Positions 1 to 5,949 of a DNA stretch of 12,814 nt are shown piece by piece; the stretch's first letter is position 1, and the number at the start of each line of letters is the position of its first letter. The notes below the pieces were generated by a model. It was not told the origin of the DNA, searched no databases, and was given only the letters and a program-made list of their open reading frames with translations. The translations under genes and the position numbers were made by a program. Source of the DNA: Acidobacteriota bacterium (lineage in GTDB: Bacteria; Acidobacteriota; UBA6911; RPQK01; JADFOI01); assembly GCA_022545645.1 (NCBI GenBank), contig JACZQQ010000017.1, forward strand, positions 8,132 to 20,945, given 5' to 3'.

Positions 1-30
1 GTGGCTTCGGTTTTGCCATCCTAACTGTTC

Positions 31-51
31 GGGCGAGCCACCGGCTCGCCC
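31..51. repeat. Perfect GC-rich hairpin downstream of lptE
   Basis: The arms GGGCGAGCC (31-39) and GGCTCGCCC (43-51) are exact reverse complements around a 3-nt loop. The element lies 44 nt beyond the lptE stop. No T-run follows on either strand, so a standard intrinsic terminator is unlikely. It looks more like a REP- or MITE-type dispersed palindrome. Copy number elsewhere in the genome cannot be judged from this window. Confidence 0.6.
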
Positions 52-94
52 CTACCCCGCTTCGTGACAAGAACCTATTTCATAATCCGGGCTG

Positions 95-640
95 CTAAAA
101 CCCCTCCAGAATCGTAGTCACCACACTGGAGGCGAAATCATCGGCGATACGCTCCAAAGCCGGATTGAGCTCCGAGAAGAAGTTCCGGACATCGACATTG
201 ATGACATACTGTTCTCGAAAGATAAAATTGTTATTCTCAAAAAGTAGCTTCGAGGTCTCCCGCTCTCGCAATTCGACACGCCCGATGACGGTGACCAGAA
301 AAGTAGACCCGAAAGTCTGTTCTCCGAAAATAACGGGATTGGCACTTACTTGGGAAATCACACCTTGAAAAACCGCATCCGCTTGAGAAGGATCGCTCAC
401 CACAGTGTAGGAGGACTTCTCGATGAAGGCTCGCACCAGGGATCGAGTCAGAATCTGCTCCACTTCAAAAGTTGCGGTCTTATTCTCGAGAGGCAAAACG
501 GCAAGGGTCCCGATGTCAGGAGCCATTCGGTTATTGCTCGCCACCTTGTAGCCACAGGCCAGCTGAGTAATCAGTAACATGGCCACTACAAATCGTGCGG
601 TCGTGCTGTTGTGCTGTCGTGCTGTCGTGCTGTCGTGCAT
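95..640 (-). CDS. lptE: LptE-like LPS-assembly lipoprotein
   Basis: Probable LptE, the outer-membrane lipoprotein that plugs and helps assemble the LptD translocon delivering lipopolysaccharide to the cell surface. From the ATG at 640-638 it is 181 aa. An Arg-containing N-terminus is followed by a hydrophobic stretch ending in LACGYK. The Cys (codon at 556-554) would be residue 29, and Cys-Gly-Tyr is typical of LptE. The residue at -3 is Gln, so the lipobox is imperfect. The mature part has a secreted alpha/beta character with the LAVLPLENKT and VFQGVISQV segments seen in this family. The gene follows leuS by 64 nt on the same strand, the same order as leuS-lptE in Escherichia coli, which strengthens the call. 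The start is uncertain: the octamer array at 593-640 encodes the residues just after this Met, no good ribosome site precedes it, and a second ATG at 580-578 would leave almost no signal-peptide n-region. Confidence 0.8.
   Translation of the reverse strand: MHDSTTARQHNSTTARFVVAMLLITQLACGYKVASNNRMAPDIGTLAVLPLENKTATFEVEQILTRSLVRAFIEKSSYTVVSDPSQADAVFQGVISQVSANPVIFGEQTFGSTFLVTVIGRVELRERETSKLLFENNNFIFREQYVINVDVRNFFSELNPALERIADDFASSVVTTILEGF
593..640. repeat. Octamer tandem array, six units, inside the lptE leader
   Basis: Six consecutive 8-nt units read TCGTGCGG, TCGTGCTG, TTGTGCTG, TCGTGCTG, TCGTGCTG and TCGTGCAT on the plus strand. The last unit ends with the complement of the chosen lptE ATG. 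The complement strand carries no stop in any frame, so the array is translated as DSTTARQHNSTTAR just before the signal peptide. The same octamer family recurs at 12361-12384. Confidence 0.9.
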
Positions 641-663
641 TGCTGCTAGCGGCTTTCTTTCCT

Positions 664-704
664 GAAACTTGGAACCTGGAACCTGGAACGCGCGCGAAGC
701 GCGC
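664..704. repeat. GGAACCT heptamer tract plus GCGCGC hairpin after leuS
   Basis: The units GAAACTT (664-670), GGAACCT (671-677), GGAACCT (678-684) and GGAACGC (685-691) form a short period-7 tract. It runs into a hairpin of GCGCGC (690-695), loop GAA, GCGCGC (699-704). The hairpin abuts the leuS stop codon complement at 705-707. On the minus strand it could fold directly after the leuS stop. There is no T-tract, so terminator function is doubtful. Confidence 0.7.
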
Positions 705-3182
705 TCATACAACTATATTGACCAGCTTTTGAGGTACCACGATCACCTTTCGAATGGGTTTCCCTTCGATAAAGGCCTTGGTCTTTTCGTCTTCCAGGGC
801 CAGGGTCTCCATTTCCTCTTTGGAAATTCCCGGCAGGGCGGAAAACCTGGAGCGAACCTTCCCGTTCACCTGGATGACGATCTTAATTCCCTCTTCCCGA
901 GCCAACTCCGGGTCAAACTGAGGCCAGGGAGCAAAGGTCAAACGCTCCTTCTGTCCCAGGCTTTCCCACATCTCCTCGGCAAAATGGGGTGCAAAGGGAG
1001 ACAACAAAAGAGCCATCGTCTTCAACACTTCCTCCAGAAGTGCCGGCTGGGGATGATCCTCCTGATCCACGTACTCATAAACCGAATTCAACAACTCCAT
1101 GATGGCGGCAATGGCCGTGTTCTGACGAAACCGCTCCAGGTCATGGGTGAGCTTCCCGATCGTCTGGTGCAGCTTGCGCCGCAGGGCTCTTCCCCGTTCC
1201 GACAACTCCTCCTGGGAGATGGAGTCGGCACTGCCATCCTGGCTCATCTCCTCACGCAGTCGATAGAGCATCCTCCAAATCCGATTCAAAAAACGGGAAC
1301 AGCCTTCCAGGCCTTGCTCGCTCCACTCCAGCTCGCGGTCGGCGGGAGCGGCAAACTGAACAAACAGACGCAGGGCGTCGGCTCCATGTCCTTCCACCAC
1401 GGTGTCGGGCGAGACCACATTCCCACGCGACTTGCTCATTTTCATGCCCCCCTTGAGCACCATTCCCTGGGTAAAGAGCCCCTGAACCGGTTCATCGAAA
1501 CGAACCAAACCGAGATCCCGCATCACCTTGGTGAAGAACCGCATGTAGATCAGATGTAAGATCGCATGCTCCACACCTCCAATATAAATATCGACGGGTA
1601 ACCAGTATCGGACCGCTTCGTCTCGAACCGGCGAAGAGTCGATGAGATTGTCGGTGTAGCGGTAGAAATACCAGGAGCTGTCCACAAAGGTATCCATGGT
1701 GTCAGTCTCACGGCGGGCCTTTCCCTGACATTGAGGACAGCGGGTGTTCAAGAATTCAGGGATGGTGGCAAGTGGCGACTGTCCCAGTTGGATACTCTCG
1801 ACTTGGGGCAGCATCACCGGCAGATCCTCTTCCGAAACCGGAACCACACCGCACTTCTGGCAATAGACCATGGGGATCGGCGTGCCCCAATAGCGCTGCC
1901 GGCTGATACTCCAATCCCTCAGCCGGTAACTCACGCTTGCTTCTCCGAAGCCTTCCCTCTGGGCGTGTTGCGCCATCTTTTTTTGAGCCTCCTGGGAAGA
2001 AAGTCCGGAAAAAGGCCCGCTGTTGACCAGCACACCATATTCGACGAAGGCGTGATCCAGATCAGAGTTGAGGGAGTGGTCTTCCGACTGAATGACAAGA
2101 CGGATATCGAGATCGTACTTTTCGGCAAAGGCAAAATCGCGCTGGTCATGAGCCGGAACAGCCATAATGGCTCCCGTTCCATACTCCATCAGAACAAAGT
2201 TGGCGATCCAGAGAGGGATTCGTTCCTGGGTAAAGGGATTGATGGCGTAGCGTCCGGTGAATACTCCTTTTTTCTCTGTTTCTTCAGCAGTACGCACGTC
2301 CCTGCCCTGCCGGCGGATCTCTTCCACAAACCGCGACAACTCCTCGCCGTGTTCAGGATCATCCATCCAACCTTTGACCCATTCGTGCTCAGGTGCCAGA
2401 ACCACAAAGGTGGCACCATAGATGGTGTCCAGACGGGTGGTAAAGATGTCGAGCCCCAGGCCGGGATCATCCGCCAGCGGAAAGGTCACTCGAGCCCCCA
2501 CAGACTTGCCAATCCAGTTGCGCTGCATGCTTTTGACCTTCTCGGGCCAACCCTCCAACTGATCCAAGTCCTGGAGCAGTTGCTCGTTGTACTGGGTAAT
2601 CCGAAAGCACCACTGATCGAGCTCCTTCTCCACAACGACGCTCTTGTCCCTCCAGCAGAGGCCGTTTTCCACCTGCTCGTTGGCGAGGACCGTCTGACAC
2701 TGCTCGCACCAATTCACAGTCCCTTTCCGCCGGTAGGCCAAACCCTGTTTGAACATCTGGAGGAAAAACCACTGATTCCATCGATAATATTCGGGCAGGC
2801 AGGTCGTGATCTCCCGATTCCAGTCGTAGCTCCACCCCATCCGCAAGCATTGCTTTTTCATGATCTCAATGTTGTCCAGAGTCCAGCGCTCGGGTGGAAT
2901 ATTGTGTTGGATGGCAGCGTTTTCGGCGGGCAATCCGAAGGCATCCCATCCGATGGGATGCAACACGTTGAACCCCTGCATTCGCTTGAAGCGGGCGATG
3001 GAATCTCCCAGCGTATAGTTGCGAACGTGGCCTATATGAAGGGCTCCCGAAGGATAAAGGAACATTTCCAAAACATAGTACTTGGGACGGTCGGACTCCT
3101 CCTGAACCTCGAACTCCCGGGCCTGTGCCCAGCGTTCCTGCCACTTCCTCTCAATTGCAGCATAATCGTAGGTTTCGTTCAT
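705..3182 (-). CDS. leuS: Leucyl-tRNA synthetase
   Basis: Cytoplasmic class Ia synthetase that charges tRNA-Leu with leucine using ATP. The start chosen is the ATG at 3182-3180, giving 825 aa, close to the usual bacterial length, and an N-terminus (NETYDYAAIERKWQERW) matching the family. Visible landmarks, numbered from that Met: HIGH at 49-52; WDAFGLPAENAA near 79-90; a Cys pair WCEQC near 158-162; the CP1 editing domain with TTRLDT at 248-253 and AHDQRD at 344-349, including the editing aspartate (346); CPQC at 482-485; DTMDTFVDSSWY near 494-505; KMSKS at 581-585; and a C-terminal anticodon-binding region ending KVIVVPQKLVNIVV. Catalysis and editing both look intact. The frame stays open upstream only because a heptamer array is stop-free on this strand; those 18 extra residues are repeat-encoded and not expected in the protein. 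No Shine-Dalgarno is visible just before the ATG. Confidence 0.97.
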   Translation of the reverse strand: MNETYDYAAIERKWQERWAQAREFEVQEESDRPKYYVLEMFLYPSGALHIGHVRNYTLGDSIARFKRMQGFNVLHPIGWDAFGLPAENAAIQHNIPPERWTLDNIEIMKKQCLRMGWSYDWNREITTCLPEYYRWNQWFFLQMFKQGLAYRRKGTVNWCEQCQTVLANEQVENGLCWRDKSVVVEKELDQWCFRITQYNEQLLQDLDQLEGWPEKVKSMQRNWIGKSVGARVTFPLADDPGLGLDIFTTRLDTIYGATFVVLAPEHEWVKGWMDDPEHGEELSRFVEEIRRQGRDVRTAEETEKKGVFTGRYAINPFTQERIPLWIANFVLMEYGTGAIMAVPAHDQRDFAFAEKYDLDIRLVIQSEDHSLNSDLDHAFVEYGVLVNSGPFSGLSSQEAQKKMAQHAQREGFGEASVSYRLRDWSISRQRYWGTPIPMVYCQKCGVVPVSEEDLPVMLPQVESIQLGQSPLATIPEFLNTRCPQCQGKARRETDTMDTFVDSSWYFYRYTDNLIDSSPVRDEAVRYWLPVDIYIGGVEHAILHLIYMRFFTKVMRDLGLVRFDEPVQGLFTQGMVLKGGMKMSKSRGNVVSPDTVVEGHGADALRLFVQFAAPADRELEWSEQGLEGCSRFLNRIWRMLYRLREEMSQDGSADSISQEELSERGRALRRKLHQTIGKLTHDLERFRQNTAIAAIMELLNSVYEYVDQEDHPQPALLEEVLKTMALLLSPFAPHFAEEMWESLGQKERLTFAPWPQFDPELAREEGIKIVIQVNGKVRSRFSALPGISKEEMETLALEDEKTKAFIEGKPIRKVIVVPQKLVNIVV

Positions 3183-3189
3183 GGTAAAC

Positions 3190-3217
3190 AACTGACAGCT
3201 GACAACTGACAGCTGAC
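3190..3217. repeat. Heptamer array AACTGAC/AGCTGAC, four units
   Basis: Four exact 7-nt units alternate AACTGAC, AGCTGAC, AACTGAC, AGCTGAC on the plus strand. The array begins 7 nt upstream of the leuS start codon, where a ribosome-binding site would normally sit. It is one arm of an inverted pair with 3362-3389. Confidence 0.95.
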
Positions 3218-3319
3218 AGCAACCCAAAGACCTCATTGGTGTCAGTCGAAAGTTAGGGGTTCAAGGCTCCAGAATAACCGATCACACGGTTCCTGAGTGG
3301 ATTTTCACGGAAATATTCA

Positions 3320-3389
3320 CTGACTCTGACATCTGATTACTGGCCTCTAACTTCTTCCTTATGTCAGTTGTCAGCTGTCAGTTGTCAGC
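3320..3389. repeat. Period-7 tract: degenerate CTGACNT units then TGTCAGT/TGTCAGC
   Basis: From 3326 the units CTGACAT, CTGATTA, CTGGCCT, CTAACTT and CTTCCTT run in 7-nt phase into TGTCAGT, TGTCAGC, TGTCAGT, TGTCAGC (3362-3389). The last four units are the inverted counterpart of 3190-3217, with 21 nt of perfect complementarity. The dcd stop codon (complement at 3385-3387) lies inside the last unit. Confidence 0.88.
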
Positions 3390-3942
3390 CCTTTTTGGAC
3401 AATACAATCCCCTTTTGGGCCTGGTATTTCCCTTTCCGATCTCCATAGGAGGTCTGACAAACTTCACTGGCCTCCAGAAAAATAAGCTGCGCAATTCCCT
3501 CTCCGGAATAAATCTTAACAGGAGCTGGCCCGGTGTTGGCGATCGATAAAGTGGCATGCCCTTCCCATTCCGGCTCGAAGGGGGTCACATTCACCAGGAT
3601 CCCACACCTCGCATAGCTGGACTTTCCGGTACAGAGGGTCAAAATGTCTCGAGGAATTCTAAAGTATTCGACTGACTGAGCAAGCACAAACGAACCGGGG
3701 GGAACAATGCAATGATCCCCTTCAAAATCATCAAAGAACTCAGCACTGACCTCCTTGGGATCCAGTAGGGTGGATGAATTTTTCGAGCAAATCTTGTAAG
3801 TTCGATCTACTCGAAAGTCATACCCATAAGAGGAGATTCCGTAGGAGATTGCTCCCTTTTGAGCCAGGGATTCCTGAAAGGGTTCGATCATGCGCTGCTC
3901 CCTGGCCATACGAGCAATCCAATGATCGGGCTTGATACCCAT
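3385..3942 (-). CDS. dcd: dCTP deaminase family protein with altered catalytic site
   Basis: Homotrimeric Dcd enzymes deaminate dCTP to dUTP for thymidylate synthesis. The 185-aa product has the family length and hallmarks: the start GIKPDHWIARMA, SYGISSYGYDFRV near 33-45, VEYFRIPRDILT near 91-102, GKSSYARCG at 106-114 (phosphate- and substrate-binding Ser and Arg), VNVTPFEPEWEG near 117-128, IYSGEGIAQLIF, and a C-terminal DRKGKYQAQKG lid. The residue expected to be the catalytic Glu (E138 of E. coli Dcd, in the TLEF/TIEI strand) is Ser133 here, in ATLSIAN; I read TCG at 3546-3544. The frame is continuous on both sides. The protein may therefore be inactive, regulatory or mechanistically different. 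The start is well supported by GGAG 8 nt upstream of the ATG. The stop is in a heptamer array. A weak promoter (TTGGAC, 18 nt, TAGACT on the minus strand, 4002-3973) may precede it. The family call is firm; activity is not. Confidence 0.9.
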   Translation of the reverse strand: MGIKPDHWIARMAREQRMIEPFQESLAQKGAISYGISSYGYDFRVDRTYKICSKNSSTLLDPKEVSAEFFDDFEGDHCIVPPGSFVLAQSVEYFRIPRDILTLCTGKSSYARCGILVNVTPFEPEWEGHATLSIANTGPAPVKIYSGEGIAQLIFLEASEVCQTSYGDRKGKYQAQKGIVLSKKG

Positions 3943-4008
3943 GGCGTGTCTCCCGCCTCCAATAAAATGGGCAGTCTAACCGAGTGCAGGCCCAAAGTCC
4001 AAAGTTGG

Positions 4009-4037
4009 TTGACAGGGCTACGGATGGCAAGTATAGT
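4009..4037 (+). promoter_or_regulatory. Strong sigma-70 type promoter for the HU-S2P operon
   Basis: TTGACA (4009-4014) is a perfect -35 match. A 17-nt spacer leads to TATAGT (4032-4037), a 5-of-6 match to the -10 consensus. Transcription would begin near 4044, giving a leader of roughly 27 nt before the HU GTG codon. Its position argues against any start upstream of about 4044 for the HU gene. Confidence 0.8.
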
Positions 4038-4070
4038 CAAATTAATCATTTAAAGGGGAATGAAGAAGCT

Positions 4071-4340
4071 GTGATCAAACAGGATATTGTCGGTCGCGTC
4101 GCAAGCAGAATTGGCATCACCAAAGTCAAAGCTGAAGTCGCTGTGGACTCTTTTTTCACTGCTCTCAAACAGGCCATGAAGAGAGGCGAGCGCATTGAGC
4201 TTAGAGGCTTCGGCGTCTTTCTTGTGAAGCCTCGTAAGAGTGGTATCGGCAGAAACCCAAGGACAGGGGCCGAAGTCCCAATTCCTCCTGGAAAGACCGT
4301 CCGGTTTAAACCAGGTAAGGAAATTCGATTCAGCCAATAG
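4071..4340 (+). CDS. HU/IHF-family DNA-binding protein
   Basis: Small basic nucleoid protein of 89 aa, the usual HU size. HU and IHF dimers bend or coat DNA, shaping the nucleoid and assisting repair, replication and transcription. Numbered from the GTG at 4071: an N-terminal helical dimerisation part (IKQDIVGRVASRIGITK), RIELRGFGVF near 41-50 with the conserved GFG turn, the beta-arm GRNPRTGAEV from 60 with the intercalating Pro (63), and RFKPGKEIRF near 78-87. An in-frame ATG at 3984 exists, but the promoter at 4009-4037 lies downstream of it and the family N-terminus begins at the GTG, so I chose GTG. AAGGGG at 4053-4058 is a plausible though distant ribosome site. First gene of a compact plus-strand operon. 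I cannot assign HU versus an IHF subunit. Confidence 0.92.
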   Translation: MIKQDIVGRVASRIGITKVKAEVAVDSFFTALKQAMKRGERIELRGFGVFLVKPRKSGIGRNPRTGAEVPIPPGKTVRFKPGKEIRFSQ

Positions 4341-4346
4341 CCGATT

Positions 4347-5336
4347 TTGAGCTGGGATTCCTCTCCCCCATTTGAGACACCTGCGCAGCCCCCTGAACTC
4401 ACAGTCCAACCTTCTCCCCAGGTCAAGAAAAGGAAGATTGCTCTTCACATCATATTGTTGCTGAGTACGGTCGTCACGACCACAGGGGCGGGCTTCTTCT
4501 GGCACGTCAGCTTCGTCAGCCAAAGCCCAGGCGAAGCCATGAGGCGGCTTTCCGGCATCTTGAACCATCCCCTGGATCTTCTCAACGGACTTCCCTTCGC
4601 TTTTACCATTCTGGTGATCCTGCTGGCTCATGAAATGGGGCACTATCTAACCTGTCGCTATTACGGGATTGACGCCACCCTTCCTTACTTGATCCCTGCC
4701 CCTCCTCCGTTCAATCCCTTCGGTACCTTTGGTGCAGTGATTAAGATTCGATCCCGCTTCCCAGACCGACGCCAGCTTTTCGACGTGGGAATCGCCGGCC
4801 CTCTGGCCGGTTTTATCTTTATCATCCCATCCCTCATTGTCGGACTACAGCTGTCGACACCCTTCTCCCCGGCGGATCCTTCCCAAGGTACGTTGGAATT
4901 TGGTGAGCCCTTAATCTTTCGTCTGGCTGCGATGGCTTTCTTTCCGGGTGAAGCAGGCGCCCCCATCAGCTTGCATCCCATCGGATGGGCCGCCTGGTTC
5001 GGTATGCTGGCCACCAGCATTAACCTTCTACCCATAGGACAGTTGGACGGAGGCCACATCGTGTACGGACTTTTCGGGGCGCGGATTCACCGAATCATCT
5101 CCTTTGTGGCCTTCGGCGCGCTGGTCGGAATCAGCTTCTATTCCTGGCCCATGTTAGGATATTTACTCTTCGCCCTGATTCTCATTTTTATAGGATTCCG
5201 TCATCCCAGGCCTGCCACAGAGTTTCCCCGCTTAGGTCGAGGGAGGTTGCTGATTGCCTTGATCGGTCTGATCATCTTCGTTTTGACTTTCATGCCCGTC
5301 CCGGTCCGTCTCATTCAACACCTGGCTCAGCTATGA
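4347..5336 (+). CDS. Site-2 protease family (M50) membrane metallopeptidase
   Basis: Polytopic intramembrane zinc protease of about 329 aa. The zinc motif HEMGH is at 95-99 and the third ligand lies in NLLPIGQLDGGH (226-237, Asp 234). The segments GTFGAVIKIRSRFPDRRQLFDVGIAGPLAG (127-155) resemble the cyanobacterial/plant EGY-like S2P subgroup and not RseP, and no PDZ domain is seen. Several hydrophobic helices lie between 31 and 320; residues 1-30 are Pro-rich and soluble. S2P enzymes release membrane-tethered regulators or clear signal-peptide remnants; the substrate here is unknown. The start is the TTG at 4347, 6 nt after the HU stop, with no clear ribosome site, so translation is probably coupled to HU. 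No in-frame ATG precedes the hydrophobic core, making TTG the best option. Its stop overlaps the next ATG. Confidence 0.88.
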   Translation: MSWDSSPPFETPAQPPELTVQPSPQVKKRKIALHIILLLSTVVTTTGAGFFWHVSFVSQSPGEAMRRLSGILNHPLDLLNGLPFAFTILVILLAHEMGHYLTCRYYGIDATLPYLIPAPPPFNPFGTFGAVIKIRSRFPDRRQLFDVGIAGPLAGFIFIIPSLIVGLQLSTPFSPADPSQGTLEFGEPLIFRLAAMAFFPGEAGAPISLHPIGWAAWFGMLATSINLLPIGQLDGGHIVYGLFGARIHRIISFVAFGALVGISFYSWPMLGYLLFALILIFIGFRHPRPATEFPRLGRGRLLIALIGLIIFVLTFMPVPVRLIQHLAQL

Positions 5337-5725
5337 CCGTCACGAAGTACTCCGATCAAGAAAAAGAGGAGATCATCCGAGATTACTTCGGCCCACCGGG
5401 TACCGAGGAAAATCCACGCTGTCCGACCTGTGGAGAAGTTCTTCGACTGGACGGTCTGCATGACTCCGGCAGCGGCCAATTCCGACTTGAGGTGAGCTGC
5501 CCCGACTGTAAGGCCAGCTTCAGCTGGCAACAGAACTACCTGCAACAGCCTTGGAAGGACCTCCACCTGCAGTATTTTGTGGAGCGTTACACGACCCATG
5601 AGCCCATCCGGTGTCCCCTGGACGACTGTTACATCATCTATACAGAATTTACCGATCGGATCGTTGAGTTCAGGTGCCCCTACTGCAACCACCGAGGCAA
5701 GGCTCAGATAGAAAATAGAAAATAG
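5333..5725 (+). CDS. Double zinc-ribbon hypothetical protein
   Basis: I do not recognise a named family. The 130-aa acidic soluble protein has two Cys4 sites: C30-x2-C33 with C56-x2-C59, and C94-x4-C99 with C115-x2-C118, each compatible with a zinc ribbon. The N-terminal 25 residues are charged and probably helical. The ATG overlaps the peptidase stop (ATGA at 5333-5336), so the two are translationally coupled and may work together. A role as a substrate or regulator of the membrane protease is possible but only inferred from this coupling. The last residues, ENRK plus the TAG stop, are encoded by a GAAAATA repeat at 5711-5724, so the tail may be a repeat-derived extension. Confidence 0.8.
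   Translation: MTVTKYSDQEKEEIIRDYFGPPGTEENPRCPTCGEVLRLDGLHDSGSGQFRLEVSCPDCKASFSWQQNYLQQPWKDLHLQYFVERYTTHEPIRCPLDDCYIIYTEFTDRIVEFRCPYCNHRGKAQIENRK
5711..5724. repeat. Two GAAAATA units at the zinc-ribbon gene end
   Basis: GAAAATA occurs twice in tandem (5711-5717, 5718-5724), with the zinc-ribbon TAG stop (5723-5725) formed at the end of the second unit. It is short, so chance cannot be excluded, but it has the same 7-nt period as the other arrays in the window. Confidence 0.55.
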
Positions 5726-5752
5726 AATTCGTTTTGAGTTTGGAATCACGAA

Positions 5753-5917
5753 CAAATCCCAAATCCTAAATTCCAAATCCCAAACAAATCACAAATCCCA
5801 AGCTCCAAATCACAAACAAACTCAGTATAAAACAGTCCGTGAAACTACACTCTCAGAGGTTTTGAACTTGGAATTTTGAATTTGTTTGGAATTTGGGATT
5901 TGGAATTTTGAATTTCC
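5753..5917. repeat. Inverted pair of AT-rich heptamer arrays (CAAATCC family)
   Basis: The left tract (5753-5819) contains CAAATCC, CAAATCC, TAAATTC, CAAATCC, then after a 4-nt slip CAAATCA, CAAATCC, CAAGCTC, CAAATCA, CAAACAA. The right tract (5862-5917) is eight units in exact 7-nt phase: TTGAACT, TGGAATT, TTGAATT, TGTTTGG, AATTTGG, GATTTGG, AATTTTG, AATTTCC. The right tract is the same family in reverse complement, so a long imperfect stem with a loop of about 42 nt is possible. The 218-nt stretch between the converging genes (5726-5943) holds only these tracts and the following palindrome. Confidence 0.88.
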
Positions 5918-5949
5918 ATAGACCGCTGACCGCGGTCAGCGGTCTATGG
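5916..5949. repeat. 34-bp perfect palindrome at the symporter stop codon
   Basis: CCATAGACCGCTGACCG (5916-5932) is followed without spacer by its exact reverse complement (5933-5949). The symporter stop (complement CTA at 5944-5946) lies in one arm. On the plus strand TTTT follows at 5955-5958; on the minus strand no T-run follows. It could act as a bidirectional transcription barrier, a protein-binding site or a mobile palindromic repeat. Confidence 0.9.

Noticed and set aside
593..640. Octamer array considered as a CRISPR-like array
   Set aside because: Units are 8 nt in direct tandem with no spacers, and no cas genes are nearby.
690..704. GCGCGC-GAA-GCGCGC hairpin as the leuS terminator
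   Set aside because: No T-tract follows on the minus strand, and lptE lies just downstream in what looks like one operon.
1731..3209. Long open frame (492 codons) on the plus strand opposite leuS
   Set aside because: It is antisense to a clear leucyl-tRNA synthetase, has no recognisable domain, and is explained by codon bias of the real gene. The same applies to 669-1559.
3183..3236. N-terminal extension of LeuS starting at 3236
   Set aside because: The extra 18 residues are encoded mainly by the heptamer array and lack family similarity; the Met at 3182 matches the LeuS N-terminus.
3984..4070. HU gene starting at the ATG at 3984
   Set aside because: The strong promoter at 4009-4037 lies downstream of that ATG, and the HU family N-terminus begins at the GTG at 4071.
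4050..4643. 197-codon minus-strand frame over HU and the peptidase
   Set aside because: It is a shadow of two genes with clear motifs; its product resembles no family and has no independent support.
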